Of a DNA stretch of 64,000 nt, positions 16,886-24,737 are shown piece after piece. Source of the DNA: JAPLJM01 sp963708515 (GTDB taxonomy: Bacteria > Desulfobacterota > Syntrophia > Syntrophales > Fen-1087); assembly GCA_963708515.1 (NCBI GenBank), contig CAVPSX010000006.1, positions 1 to 64,000 of the forward strand, read 5' to 3'. Numbering within the stretch: the first letter of the stretch is position 1; each line of letters opens with the position of its first letter. The position numbers and the translations under genes are program-made. The notes beneath the pieces were generated by a model. That model saw only the letters and a program-made list of their open reading frames with translations. It was not told the DNA's origin and searched no databases.

Positions 16886-17398
16886 ATGCCGGAAGACAGC
16901 GTGATGCAAATCAGGATCGGCGACAACCTTGTCGGTATTGTTGGCTTGAAGCGGGTCATGGAAGAGATGGCCGGCAAATTTTCTTCAAGCCCGGACGAGG
17001 AAATCGGCGCGAAGATGATCCGGCGTCTTTCGGAAAATAATTATATACCCAAACAAGCCAGGGGCATCTATGCCCAGGCACTCGTTCGGGAATTCAAGAA
17101 ATATCTTGGTCAGCCTGTCAATGAACAACCCGTGACGGGGTTGCGCATTGCCGTGCTGGGCCCCGGCTGTTCGCGGTGCAGCCACATGGAGATGGATGTC
17201 CGGGAGGTCCTGGTCGAAATGAAGCTGCCGGCAGAGCTTCTGCATGTGACGGCTCCCCTGGACATCGCAAAGTACGGCGTCATGGGCGTCCCCGCTCTGG
17301 TCATCAACGACCGGGTCGTCTGCGTGGGGCAGACGCCGCAACGCAACAAGATAAAAGAATGGCTGCAAGCGGCGGCATCATTCAATAGAAAGGGGTAA
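16886..17398 (+). CDS. Two-domain protein: small N-terminal domain plus redox-active thioredoxin-like domain
   Basis: The first 80 residues (IRIGDNLVGIVGLKRVMEEM, NNYIPKQARGIYAQALVREF) form a small helical domain also seen beside thioredoxin-like proteins in anaerobes. The last 85 residues form a MTH895/TM0996-type mini-thioredoxin: RIAVLGPGCSRCSHMEMDV with a CxxC site, VMGVPALVINDRVVCVGQ with the cis-proline. It probably supplies dithiol electrons for arsenate reduction or permease function, by inference from location. It is followed four bases later by a free-standing version of the second domain. Confidence 0.76.
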   Translation: MPEDSVMQIRIGDNLVGIVGLKRVMEEMAGKFSSSPDEEIGAKMIRRLSENNYIPKQARGIYAQALVREFKKYLGQPVNEQPVTGLRIAVLGPGCSRCSHMEMDVREVLVEMKLPAELLHVTAPLDIAKYGVMGVPALVINDRVVCVGQTPQRNKIKEWLQAAASFNRKG

Positions 17399-17402
17399 AC
17401 CT

Positions 17403-17636
17403 ATGGAAATCAAGATTTTAGGACCAGGATGCGCGAAATGCCACCAGGTGGAAAAAATCGTCAAGGAGGCTGTTGACGAAGCCGGCGTCGGTGCCAAGAT
17501 CGAGCACGTGACGGATTTTAAGAAGATCGCCGCTTACGGCGTCTTCGGCACGCCGGCCGTGGTCATCGACGGGGAAGTCAAGTCCGTGGGGAAGATTCCC
17601 AAAAAAGAGGAAGTCAGAATCTGGATCGGAAAATAG
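17403..17636 (+). CDS. MTH895/TM0996-type thioredoxin family protein (redox-active disulfide protein 2)
   Basis: The 77-residue product is a minimal thioredoxin fold: MEIKILGPGCAKCHQVEKIV with CxxC at the first helix, GVFGTPAVVIDGEVKSVGK with the cis-proline, and a short ending. Such proteins frequently sit with DUF318 permeases and Acr3 and are thought to be thiol donors. It follows the two-domain protein and precedes acr3 by about 13 bases with its own AGGAGG-like site, so it is within the operon. Confidence 0.85.
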   Translation: MEIKILGPGCAKCHQVEKIVKEAVDEAGVGAKIEHVTDFKKIAAYGVFGTPAVVIDGEVKSVGKIPKKEEVRIWIGK

Positions 17637-17649
17637 GGAGGAACAAGCC

Positions 17650-18705
17650 ATGCCGGAAGGAGTCATCAAGAAATTGTCGTTTCTGGATCGTTATTTGACG
17701 TTGTGGATCTTTCTGGCCATCGGCCTCGGCATTGCCATCGGTTATGTATTGCCCGGCCTGACGGAGTTCATTGTCGGTCTTCAGGTGGGCACGACCTCCA
17801 TCCCCATTGCCGCAGGGCTGATTCTCATGATGTATCCACCGCTGGCCCGCGTGAAGTATGAAAAGATGGGCAAGGTGTTTCAACATAAAAAGCTATTGGC
17901 TGTATCGCTCACGCAAAACTGGGTGATCGGTCCGGTGGTCATGTTTGTCCTGGCCGTTGTCTTTCTGCACAATTATCCGGAATATATGATCGGCGTTATT
18001 CTGGTAGGGCTCGCCCGGTGTATCGCCATGGTCATCGTCTGGAACGAGCTGGCCGGCGGCGATCGGGAGATGGCCGTGGGGCTCGTAGCCCTAAACGCCA
18101 TCGCCCAGGTCCTCTTCTATGCCGTTTACATCTTTGTTTTCATTACCGTGTTCCTGGAGTGGATGGGTCTTGCCCGGGATCTGAACATCAATGTCTCCAT
18201 GGCGGAATCGGCCAAGACGGTATTCATCTACCTTGGCATCCCGTTTCTTGCCGGCCTCATCACGCGCTATTCCCTGATTCATCTCAAGGGGGAAGAGTGG
18301 TTCGACAGGGTGTTCATGCCGAAGATCAGCCCGATCACGCTCATTGCTCTTCTGTTCACGATTGTGGTGATGTTCTCGAGCCAAGGAAGCAAGATCATCG
18401 AGTCGCCGCTGGACGTTCTGATTGTGGGCGTACCGCTGACGCTGTATTTTGTCTTCATGTGGTTCGCGACGTTCTTTTTCGTGAGATGGATCGGCGCAAA
18501 CTACCCACAGACGACGGCGGTGTCGTTCACTGCCGGGAGCAACGATTTTGAGCTGGCCATTGCCGTGGCCATTGCCATCTACGGCATCGACTCGGGGCAG
18601 GCTTTCGCCACGGTCATCGGGCCTCTGATTGAAGTCCCGGTCCTGATCATTCTGGTCAATGTGGCCCTTTACTTCAAGAGGAAATTTTTCCCTGCGGAAA
18701 CCTGA
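17650..18705 (+). CDS. acr3: Acr3 family arsenite efflux transporter
   Basis: The 351-residue protein has ten hydrophobic helices and the Acr3 hallmark LVGLARCIAMVIVWNELAGG with the cysteine essential for arsenite transport, and FTAGSNDFELAIAVAIAIYG in the second half. It pumps As(OH)3-type species from the cytosol using the proton motive force. It is preceded by GGAGG and lies in the arsR operon. The family and the reaction are firm. No arsC-type arsenate reductase of a standard family is seen next to it; the thioredoxin-like proteins may partly fill that place. Confidence 0.92.
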   Translation: MPEGVIKKLSFLDRYLTLWIFLAIGLGIAIGYVLPGLTEFIVGLQVGTTSIPIAAGLILMMYPPLARVKYEKMGKVFQHKKLLAVSLTQNWVIGPVVMFVLAVVFLHNYPEYMIGVILVGLARCIAMVIVWNELAGGDREMAVGLVALNAIAQVLFYAVYIFVFITVFLEWMGLARDLNINVSMAESAKTVFIYLGIPFLAGLITRYSLIHLKGEEWFDRVFMPKISPITLIALLFTIVVMFSSQGSKIIESPLDVLIVGVPLTLYFVFMWFATFFFVRWIGANYPQTTAVSFTAGSNDFELAIAVAIAIYGIDSGQAFATVIGPLIEVPVLIILVNVALYFKRKFFPAET

Positions 18706-18779
18706 TGGACATGTAAAAAATGAAGAATCATTAGTCCGGCGCTGCATGACCGGTGAAAAAGACATTGCGGGAGGAATTT

Positions 18780-19025
18780 ATGGCGGATAAAATCATCATT
18801 TACGGAACGGACACCTGTCCGTTCTGCAACCAGGCTCGGGCAGCCTATGGGGATCGCGCTGTTTACGTGAACGTGGATGAAGATCCCGAGAAACTAAAAG
18901 AGATGCTCGCCCTGACGGGCGGCAAGCGGCAGGTGCCCGTGATTGTGGAAGGCGACAAGGTCACGGTCGGTTTCGCGGGGGACGTGTCCCTGCGCGGCGG
19001 CGTCCCCATTTTCGGCGGCACCTGA
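18780..19025 (+). CDS. UXX-star family glutaredoxin-like protein (cysteine form)
   Basis: ATG 18780 follows GGGAGGAATTT. The 81-residue product reads IIIYGTDTCPFCNQARAAYG with a CPFC active site, KRQVPVIVEGDKVTVGFAGD, and ends RGGVPIFGGT, the ending that marks the UXX-star (seleno)protein family. Other members have selenocysteine in place of the first cysteine; here it is an ordinary Cys codon. A role in arsenic or selenium redox chemistry is suggested by the arsenic operon. It lies 75 bases after acr3 and may be the operon's last gene. Confidence 0.77.
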   Translation: MADKIIIYGTDTCPFCNQARAAYGDRAVYVNVDEDPEKLKEMLALTGGKRQVPVIVEGDKVTVGFAGDVSLRGGVPIFGGT

Positions 19026-19099
19026 CCGCTGAAACGGCCCCTTGGTGAGGAGCAAAAAATAACACAGAACTAATGTATTCAGGAAGGAGGCTTATTCGT

Positions 19100-19876
19100 A
19101 TGTTCAAATCCATCGGGTTTATCGGAGGCGGAAGGGTCGCCAGGATCATCCTGGGTGGTTTCGACCGGAAAAGGAGATGGCCCGGCAGGGTGATCGTCAG
19201 CGACGCCAGTGCCGATGTTCTGAATGACCTCAAGCGGCGATTCCCGAAAATTGAAGCGGCAGGGGAAGATCCCAGGAAACCCGCTGCCGCCGATGTCGTC
19301 TTCCTGGCCCTCCATCCCCCGGCGATCATGGGAATGCTTGGCGAAATGAAATCAACGCTGCGGCGGGATGCGGTGGTCGTCTCCCTGGCCCCGAAAGTAT
19401 CCATCTCACAGATTTCCGGCGGGCTTGACGGCTTTCCCCGCATCGTCCGCATGTTACCCAATGCACCGGCGGTCGTGAATAAAGGTTTCAATCCGATGGC
19501 GTTCTCCGCCGCATGGCCAAAGGACGAGAAGAAAAAGCTGCGCAAATGGTTCAATATCCTGGGCGATTGCCCGGAAGTGGCGGAAGAAAAACTGGAGGCC
19601 TATGCCGTGATCACCGCTATGGGGCCGACCTATTTCTGGTTTCAGTTTTATGAACTGGAGGAACTGGGAAAGACCTTCGGGATGAGCCCGAAAGAGGCAA
19701 AAGAAGCCTTGGCGAAGATGTTGAGGGGAACGCTCAAGACCATGACGGACTCGGGATTGTCACCCGCCGAAATCATGGATCTGATCCCCGTGAAACCCAT
19801 CGGAGAGGAAGAAACAAACATCCGGAACATTTACCGGACAAAGCTCCAGGGCTTGTACAGCAAGCTGAAAGGCTGA
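19100..19876 (+). CDS. ProC-like (pyrroline-5-carboxylate reductase family) NAD(P)-dependent oxidoreductase
   Basis: From ATG 19100 (AAGGAGG upstream) the 258 residues begin MFKSIGFIGGGRVARIILGG, a Rossmann dinucleotide motif, and continue with DVVFLALHPPAIMGML, the NAD(P)-domain core of ProC/F420-reductase proteins. The C-terminal half is helical with AYAVITAMGPTYFWFQFYEL, where ProC has its dimerisation and substrate region with GSGPA; here the sequence is AMGPT. The substrate is therefore uncertain and proline synthesis should not be assumed. It lies after the arsenic operon and before a periplasmic thiol protein. Confidence 0.74.
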   Translation: MFKSIGFIGGGRVARIILGGFDRKRRWPGRVIVSDASADVLNDLKRRFPKIEAAGEDPRKPAAADVVFLALHPPAIMGMLGEMKSTLRRDAVVVSLAPKVSISQISGGLDGFPRIVRMLPNAPAVVNKGFNPMAFSAAWPKDEKKKLRKWFNILGDCPEVAEEKLEAYAVITAMGPTYFWFQFYELEELGKTFGMSPKEAKEALAKMLRGTLKTMTDSGLSPAEIMDLIPVKPIGEEETNIRNIYRTKLQGLYSKLKG

Positions 19877-19941
19877 CGAAGTCGTTGCACTTGACGGGCG
19901 ACGACAAAAAGAATAAAAGACCACGCAAGGGAGGACTGAAC

Positions 19942-20523
19942 ATGAAGCGAACAAAAGCATCGATCCTGACTCTATACGTGACCATGATGCTGCTGATCCT
20001 GCCGGTGACCGGCCTTTGCGCCGGAGAACAGAAAATGCCCTTTCCGACGTACGGCACAGGTCCAATTCAAGTACTCATTTATTCGAACTATTTCTGCCCA
20101 CCCTGCCGGGCCACGGAACCACTTGTGGAGCCCATTCTGCAGGAACTATTGAAACGAAATGCCATTACGATGACGCTGATCGATGTTCCTTATCATCGCC
20201 TGACCCCCCTGTATGCGAAGTATTTCCTCTATGCCCTGAAGGTGAAAAACGATCCGACCCACGCTTTTCACGTCCGGAATGTCCTCATCGCTGCGACGGC
20301 GGACAAGGAGATGACGACGGAAAAGCGAATCGGGGAACTCTTCAAAAGCAAGGGGATTCGTTACACGGTCTTCGAGGCCAAACCCGTCTTCGACCGGTAC
20401 AACGACCTGATCAAGGAAGACAAGATCAACGCGACACCGACCTGTGTCATCATCAGGGACGGTAAAAAAGAACAATCCGTCGGGGGGCCGGACATCATCG
20501 TTGCCCTGAAACGGCTTTTATAA
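19942..20523 (+). CDS. Exported DsbA/thioredoxin-fold protein
   Basis: ATG 19942 follows GGGAGGACTGAAC. The product has a signal peptide (MKRTKASILTLYVTMMLLIL... ending near GLCAGEQ) and then a thioredoxin fold with IQVLIYSNYFCPPCRATEPL, a CPPC active site, a long helical insertion and ATPTCVIIRDGKKEQSVGG with the cis-proline. It most likely catalyses disulfide chemistry outside the cytoplasm. The next gene encodes a VKOR-like membrane protein, which would reoxidise it. Length (193 residues) suits the DsbA group. Confidence 0.8.
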   Translation: MKRTKASILTLYVTMMLLILPVTGLCAGEQKMPFPTYGTGPIQVLIYSNYFCPPCRATEPLVEPILQELLKRNAITMTLIDVPYHRLTPLYAKYFLYALKVKNDPTHAFHVRNVLIAATADKEMTTEKRIGELFKSKGIRYTVFEAKPVFDRYNDLIKEDKINATPTCVIIRDGKKEQSVGGPDIIVALKRLL

Positions 20524-20576
20524 GCCAGGACAGCCACCTTGATGATAATTTGGTATTTTACATAAACGAGAATAAG

Positions 20577-21008
20577 ATGATAAGAATTCTGAACATCATT
20601 TTGCCTGTTGTCGGCATGGGCGTGATGATCTACTATCAGATCTGTGACACCATCTGCGCGAATATTTCAGGATCTTTTCTGGGTATCGATCTGAAAATCA
20701 TCGGCATTCTCTTCATGGCCGTGCTTCTGATCCTGAATATCCCGGCGGTATCATCCTACAAGACTCCCGTTGATCATTTACGGACCATGATGCTCGCGGG
20801 TGCTATGGGCGGGGAAGTGATTCTGGTCCGGTTTCAAGTGGTGAATGATGCATTCTGTCCTTTCTGTCTGGTCTTCGGGCTTTGCCTGCTGCTCCTCTTT
20901 GCCGTCAATGTCAGGTCTATGAACAGATATCTGGCCGGGGCGTGCTTTCTGGCCGGAATCGGCGCCTTTGCGCTGTTTTTCAAGGGATCCGTTTTGCCGC
21001 TATACTGA
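20577..21008 (+). CDS. VKOR-like membrane protein
   Basis: This 143-residue product has four hydrophobic helices. A helix end reads VNDAFCPFCLVFGLCLLLL, the CxxC placed in a helix as in vitamin K epoxide reductase homologues, and an earlier loop has QICDTICANISGSFLGID with two cysteines that could shuttle electrons. Bacterial VKORs oxidise DsbA-like partners using quinone. The partner is probably the exported CPPC protein just upstream. The start is uncertain: ATG 20577 has little ribosome site, and TTG 20550 is also in frame. Confidence 0.68.
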   Translation: MIRILNIILPVVGMGVMIYYQICDTICANISGSFLGIDLKIIGILFMAVLLILNIPAVSSYKTPVDHLRTMMLAGAMGGEVILVRFQVVNDAFCPFCLVFGLCLLLLFAVNVRSMNRYLAGACFLAGIGAFALFFKGSVLPLY

Positions 21009-21094
21009 CGGACCTGCCCTCGTGTTTCTCATCGCCTGATTTTTACCGCCGGATTGAAGCAAGAGGTTCCCTCTAAATTTGCCAATTTCTTGAT

Positions 21095-21721
21095 TCAGGG
21101 TAAGTCGGTGCCATTGAATCGTAACAGAGATACATTGTGGGCAAACAGCCGGTGCGGTCTGCCGGAAGTAGGATTCCCAATAGTGCATCGCGATTTATAC
21201 ATTTTCTTGAATTTGATGCCGCTTCTTATAAGCGAATCATGAAGAAACAAGATTTTATCGGTAACGTTTGTTACACATGTCCAGTGCCCGTCTTCTTCAT
21301 TATTGTTGATTTGCCAGTTATAATCAATGATTGCCACACACTGACCCTGTCCACCATACTCTTTGAATGCTTCCTGCAATCGCCTCCAGTATTGATCGAT
21401 GTTATTTGGCCGGTTTCTGCCCTGTAAAGGTTTCTTCCAATCGAGTTTGAGGTTCCTCTCTTCCAGAAATTTCCTCGTTTTTTTCAGCATATATGAGATT
21501 TCCAGGGTGCTTGCCCCATCCCAGATAAATTCAATAGGGGTTTTGGGTTTCTTCTTGCGCTTCCGATTATTCCGTTTGTAAATAGATCTGATCAGTTCCT
21601 TGAACAAATCAATTTCATCCTCCTCGGATAATCTTTGTCCTGCAAGACGACCGATGGCATTGACCAGTGCATATATTCCACAAAGGCCATCCATCTCTCC
21701 CTGTTGTAATGGTTTACGCAT
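21095..21721 (-). CDS. Orphan papain-like cysteine peptidase-fold protein
   Basis: The 208 residues start MRKPLQQGEMDGLCGIYALV. The Q-x(n)-G-L-C-G-x-Y-A-L pattern is the oxyanion glutamine and catalytic cysteine helix of papain-like folds. A later GHWTCVTNVTDKILFLHDS supplies the histidine and a following aspartate (HDS), completing a Cys-His-Asp triad. No signal peptide, membrane helix or second domain is seen. Base composition is clearly A+T-richer than the neighbours, suggesting transfer. It is alone between the VKOR-like gene and an MFS gene on the same strand. It might be a protease, a deamidase-like effector or a toxin; no partner gene was identified. Confidence 0.6.
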   Translation of the reverse strand: MRKPLQQGEMDGLCGIYALVNAIGRLAGQRLSEEDEIDLFKELIRSIYKRNNRKRKKKPKTPIEFIWDGASTLEISYMLKKTRKFLEERNLKLDWKKPLQGRNRPNNIDQYWRRLQEAFKEYGGQGQCVAIIDYNWQINNNEEDGHWTCVTNVTDKILFLHDSLIRSGIKFKKMYKSRCTIGNPTSGRPHRLFAHNVSLLRFNGTDLP

Positions 21722-21830
21722 AACATCTCCTTTGTCGGCACAGCTTGCTTAATAAAAAATCATAACACAACAATCCTACATTAATTTTCCGGAACAGTCA
21801 AAATGCCGGGGCCCCCTGTTTTATAAAACA

Positions 21831-23168
21831 CTATTCTGGTCGTTCTAGCCTGAAATCACTGGATTTTCGTGATTTTCCGGTATCGGCTGTCTGCAGGCAT
21901 CGGGTTTCGACGGTGAAGAGGGACACAAGAATCGCCAGCGCCGCGAAAGCCACGATCAGAATGAATCCCGACCGGTAAGCGGCCAGGTCGTATATGCGAA
22001 CGCCGCCCACAAGCGTCCCGCGCCAGTGGAGGTCAAGCATCCAGCCGACTATCGGCTGAAGAATCATTCCCCCGCCCATCGAACCCATATTGCACACCCC
22101 GCTGACCGTTCCGGCCAGCGCAGCGGGGACGGATTCCCTCACGCAGGCGAAACTGACGATGACGGCGCCTCCGGCGAGCCCGATCATGACCACGAGCGCC
22201 GTCAGAAGCCAGAGGGGGAGATTCGAGATGAAGAGAACCGGGAGCCAGCAAAGCAGGGAAATGACCGAACCGAACACCATAAAGGGTTTGCGCAGGCCGA
22301 TCCGGTCCGAAAAAGAGCCCAGCAGTATCCCGCCGACGGCGTAGCAGATCAGCATGGTCGAGGCGATGGCGGCGCTGGCGGCGGTGGACAGTCCGTAGTG
22401 CGTGGCGAGGAACGGAACGCCCCAGAGTCCTGCGAAAGCCAGGATTGGCCCTGCCAGGCCCCCTGTGAGCAGTGAAAGGAGCCAGGTGTTCCGATATCGC
22501 AGAACGCGGATCAGTCCGTCCAACAGGGCCTTCGCGGACGAAATGGCGTTCCGGTCGGTCGGTGCATAGCTCTGAAAACCTCTCTGGGCGGGGTCGTCCC
22601 GGACGATCCACCAGATACCCGTACCGATCACGAGATGCAGAACCGCAACCACGACCATGACAGGACGCCAGCCAAAGCTCTCGACACAAAAATGCAGGGG
22701 GACACCGGCGAAAGTCGCGCCGGCCACGCCGACGAACAGGACAATTCCACTGATTGTGGCATAAAATCGAAGCGGAAACCAGCGAGTCGAAAGGCGCAGC
22801 AAGGCGACGAAGACAACGCCCGCCGCCGCGCCGATCAACAGCCGGCCCAGGTCGGCCGCAGCAATGGAAGTGGCAGAGGCGAAGAGGAAGGTGCCGCAGG
22901 CGGCAAAGAGCGATCCAGCCGTCAGAAGTTTCCGGGGCCCCCAGTGGTCGGCCAGGATGCCGGTGGGAATCTGCATGAAAACGTAACTGTAGAAGTAAAA
23001 GGCGCTTAATTGACCGAGTTCCCTGGCTCCGATGCCGAATTCAGCCATCAGCGGATCAGTCATGACAGCCGGGGCGACGCGGTGGTAAAAGCTCGTGAAG
23101 TAAAATGCAGCGCCGAGACCCCAAACGAGCCAGGCAAGAGACGCCGGAGGGTGGTTTTTCTGCTCCAT
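21831..23168 (-). CDS. MFS transporter
   Basis: From ATG 23168 the 445-residue protein has twelve predicted helices. It has the MFS loop-2/3 signature in GILADHWGPRKLLTAGSLFA and its second-half equivalent GSFSDRIGLRKPFMVFGS. It begins MEQKNHPPASLAWLVWGLGA and ends in a soluble tail. The ARELGQLSAFYFYSYVFMQI region recalls anion or organic-acid:proton symporters (the nitrate/hexuronate side of the family), but the substrate cannot be told from sequence. It is monocistronic and faces away from cfa. Confidence 0.82.
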   Translation of the reverse strand: MEQKNHPPASLAWLVWGLGAAFYFTSFYHRVAPAVMTDPLMAEFGIGARELGQLSAFYFYSYVFMQIPTGILADHWGPRKLLTAGSLFAACGTFLFASATSIAAADLGRLLIGAAAGVVFVALLRLSTRWFPLRFYATISGIVLFVGVAGATFAGVPLHFCVESFGWRPVMVVVAVLHLVIGTGIWWIVRDDPAQRGFQSYAPTDRNAISSAKALLDGLIRVLRYRNTWLLSLLTGGLAGPILAFAGLWGVPFLATHYGLSTAASAAIASTMLICYAVGGILLGSFSDRIGLRKPFMVFGSVISLLCWLPVLFISNLPLWLLTALVVMIGLAGGAVIVSFACVRESVPAALAGTVSGVCNMGSMGGGMILQPIVGWMLDLHWRGTLVGGVRIYDLAAYRSGFILIVAFAALAILVSLFTVETRCLQTADTGKSRKSSDFRLERPE

Positions 23169-23499
23169 AATCCTTTCCGTGGCGGGTAAAGCGGCTCCCG
23201 GCCGCAAACCCGGGGGCCTTGCTTAACAGATCGGGAGCACGACCTCAAGGAAAACCTGTTGCCCCGGCATCGATATCACGGCTTGACAGAGACATGGAAA
23301 ATACATAAAAATAGGAGCGAACATCGACAAGGAGATGCCACAAGATTGATCCGCGGCCATTTTTGAAAAAAGAAAAGTAGCCGACGTTGGCCTGCCTTTC
23401 ATGCTGTGTTGGGACAATGGCCAGGTTTCCGGATTATCGATTTATCCTAACGGGGAGGGTTGCAAGGAATCTGTACCGATCCATATCGGGAGGTGAAAT
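23169..23499. other. Divergent intergenic region between MFS and cfa genes
   Basis: This region holds the GGGAGGTGAAAT ribosome site of cfa at its right end. I see no gene, repeat or hairpin of note in the rest, although a plus-strand TTGACA at 23283 could be part of a cfa promoter; no matching -10 at a good distance was found. Confidence 0.4.
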
Positions 23500-24615
23500 A
23501 TGGACGCGAACAGAAAAGTCATCGAGCAGTTGCTTGCCGACACCGGCGTCAAGATCAACGGCCCCGATCCCTGGGACATCCAGGTTCGTGATGAGCGCTT
23601 TTACACCCGCGTGTTGAAGGATAAAAGCCTCGGGCTTGGGGAATCCTATATGGAAGGCTGGTGGGATTGCGCCCGCATCGATGAGTGCATCTGCCGGCTC
23701 CTGAAGGGAAACCTCGAAGGGAAAATCAAAGGGAATCTCAGGACGCTTTTGCTTTACCTCTGTGCCCGCAGCTTCAATCTCCAGTCGCCGTCCCGGGCGG
23801 ACATCATCGCCCGCAGGCACTACAATCTCGATAACGACCTCTTCCTTTCCTTTCTGGACCCCCAAAACCAGTATAGTTGCGCCTATTTTCAGGAAACGGA
23901 TGATCTGGCTCAAGCCCAGCAGAAAAAGCTCGACCTCATCTGCCGGAAAATTGATCTGCAGCCCCAGGATCATGTTCTGGATATCGGCTGCGGCTGGGGT
24001 GGTTTTGCCCGCTATGCCGCCGAACATTACGGGTGTACCGTAACAGCCGTCAATATTTCCGAGGAACAGATACGGTTTGCCCGCGAGTCCTGTGAAAATC
24101 TGCCGGTAAAAATCCTGTGCGAGGATTACCGGCAAATCCAGGGGATCTTCGACAAGATCGTATCCATCGGGATGTTCGAACATGTCGGGCAGAAAAACTA
24201 CCGGACGTTTATGAACATCGCCTATCGCTGTTTGAAGGAAAGAGGGATATTCCTGCTCCACACGATCGGCAGCAATACTTCCCGGGTCAACTGTGAGTCC
24301 TGGATCAACCGCTATATCTTCCCCAACGGGATGCTGCCCACTATCGCCCAGATCGGCAGGGCCGTAGAGAATCTCTTTGTGATTGAGGACATCCATAACC
24401 TGGCCCCCCACTATGAAAAGACCCTTCTGGCCTGGAACGATCGTTTCCAGAAGGCATGGCCCCGGTTTGCCGACAAATTTGACCGGACATTCAAGAGAAT
24501 GTGGGAATACTACCTTCTCTGTTGCGCCGGGGCCTTCCGCGCCAGAGATATACAGGCCTGGCAGATCGTGATGACCAAACCGGGCGCCAACCAGCCGCGG
24601 TGCCGGATCGGTTAG
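23500..24615 (+). CDS. cfa: Cyclopropane-fatty-acyl-phospholipid synthase
   Basis: The 371-residue product has a small N-terminal lipid-binding domain and a SAM methyltransferase domain. DHVLDIGCGWGGFARYAAEH is the SAM motif; YSCAYFQETDDLAQAQQKKL, SIGMFEHVGQKNYRTF and HTIGSNTSRVNCESWINRYI are CFA-synthase landmarks. The enzyme adds a methylene bridge across cis double bonds of membrane phospholipid acyl chains, a stress adaptation. Length fits E. coli Cfa (382). It has a strong ribosome site and is followed at 123 bases by a ferredoxin-type gene. Confidence 0.94.
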   Translation: MDANRKVIEQLLADTGVKINGPDPWDIQVRDERFYTRVLKDKSLGLGESYMEGWWDCARIDECICRLLKGNLEGKIKGNLRTLLLYLCARSFNLQSPSRADIIARRHYNLDNDLFLSFLDPQNQYSCAYFQETDDLAQAQQKKLDLICRKIDLQPQDHVLDIGCGWGGFARYAAEHYGCTVTAVNISEEQIRFARESCENLPVKILCEDYRQIQGIFDKIVSIGMFEHVGQKNYRTFMNIAYRCLKERGIFLLHTIGSNTSRVNCESWINRYIFPNGMLPTIAQIGRAVENLFVIEDIHNLAPHYEKTLLAWNDRFQKAWPRFADKFDRTFKRMWEYYLLCCAGAFRARDIQAWQIVMTKPGANQPRCRIG

Positions 24616-24737
24616 AAAGGAGCGCCCGGATACACGGGCGTCTTGCCGGCAATGGGCGAAAAGGAATTATGTGGCGTCATGCCTCTGTTCGGCGACAACC
24701 GGGCGGTAAGAAGGCCCTGCACTATAAGGGGTAAAAA

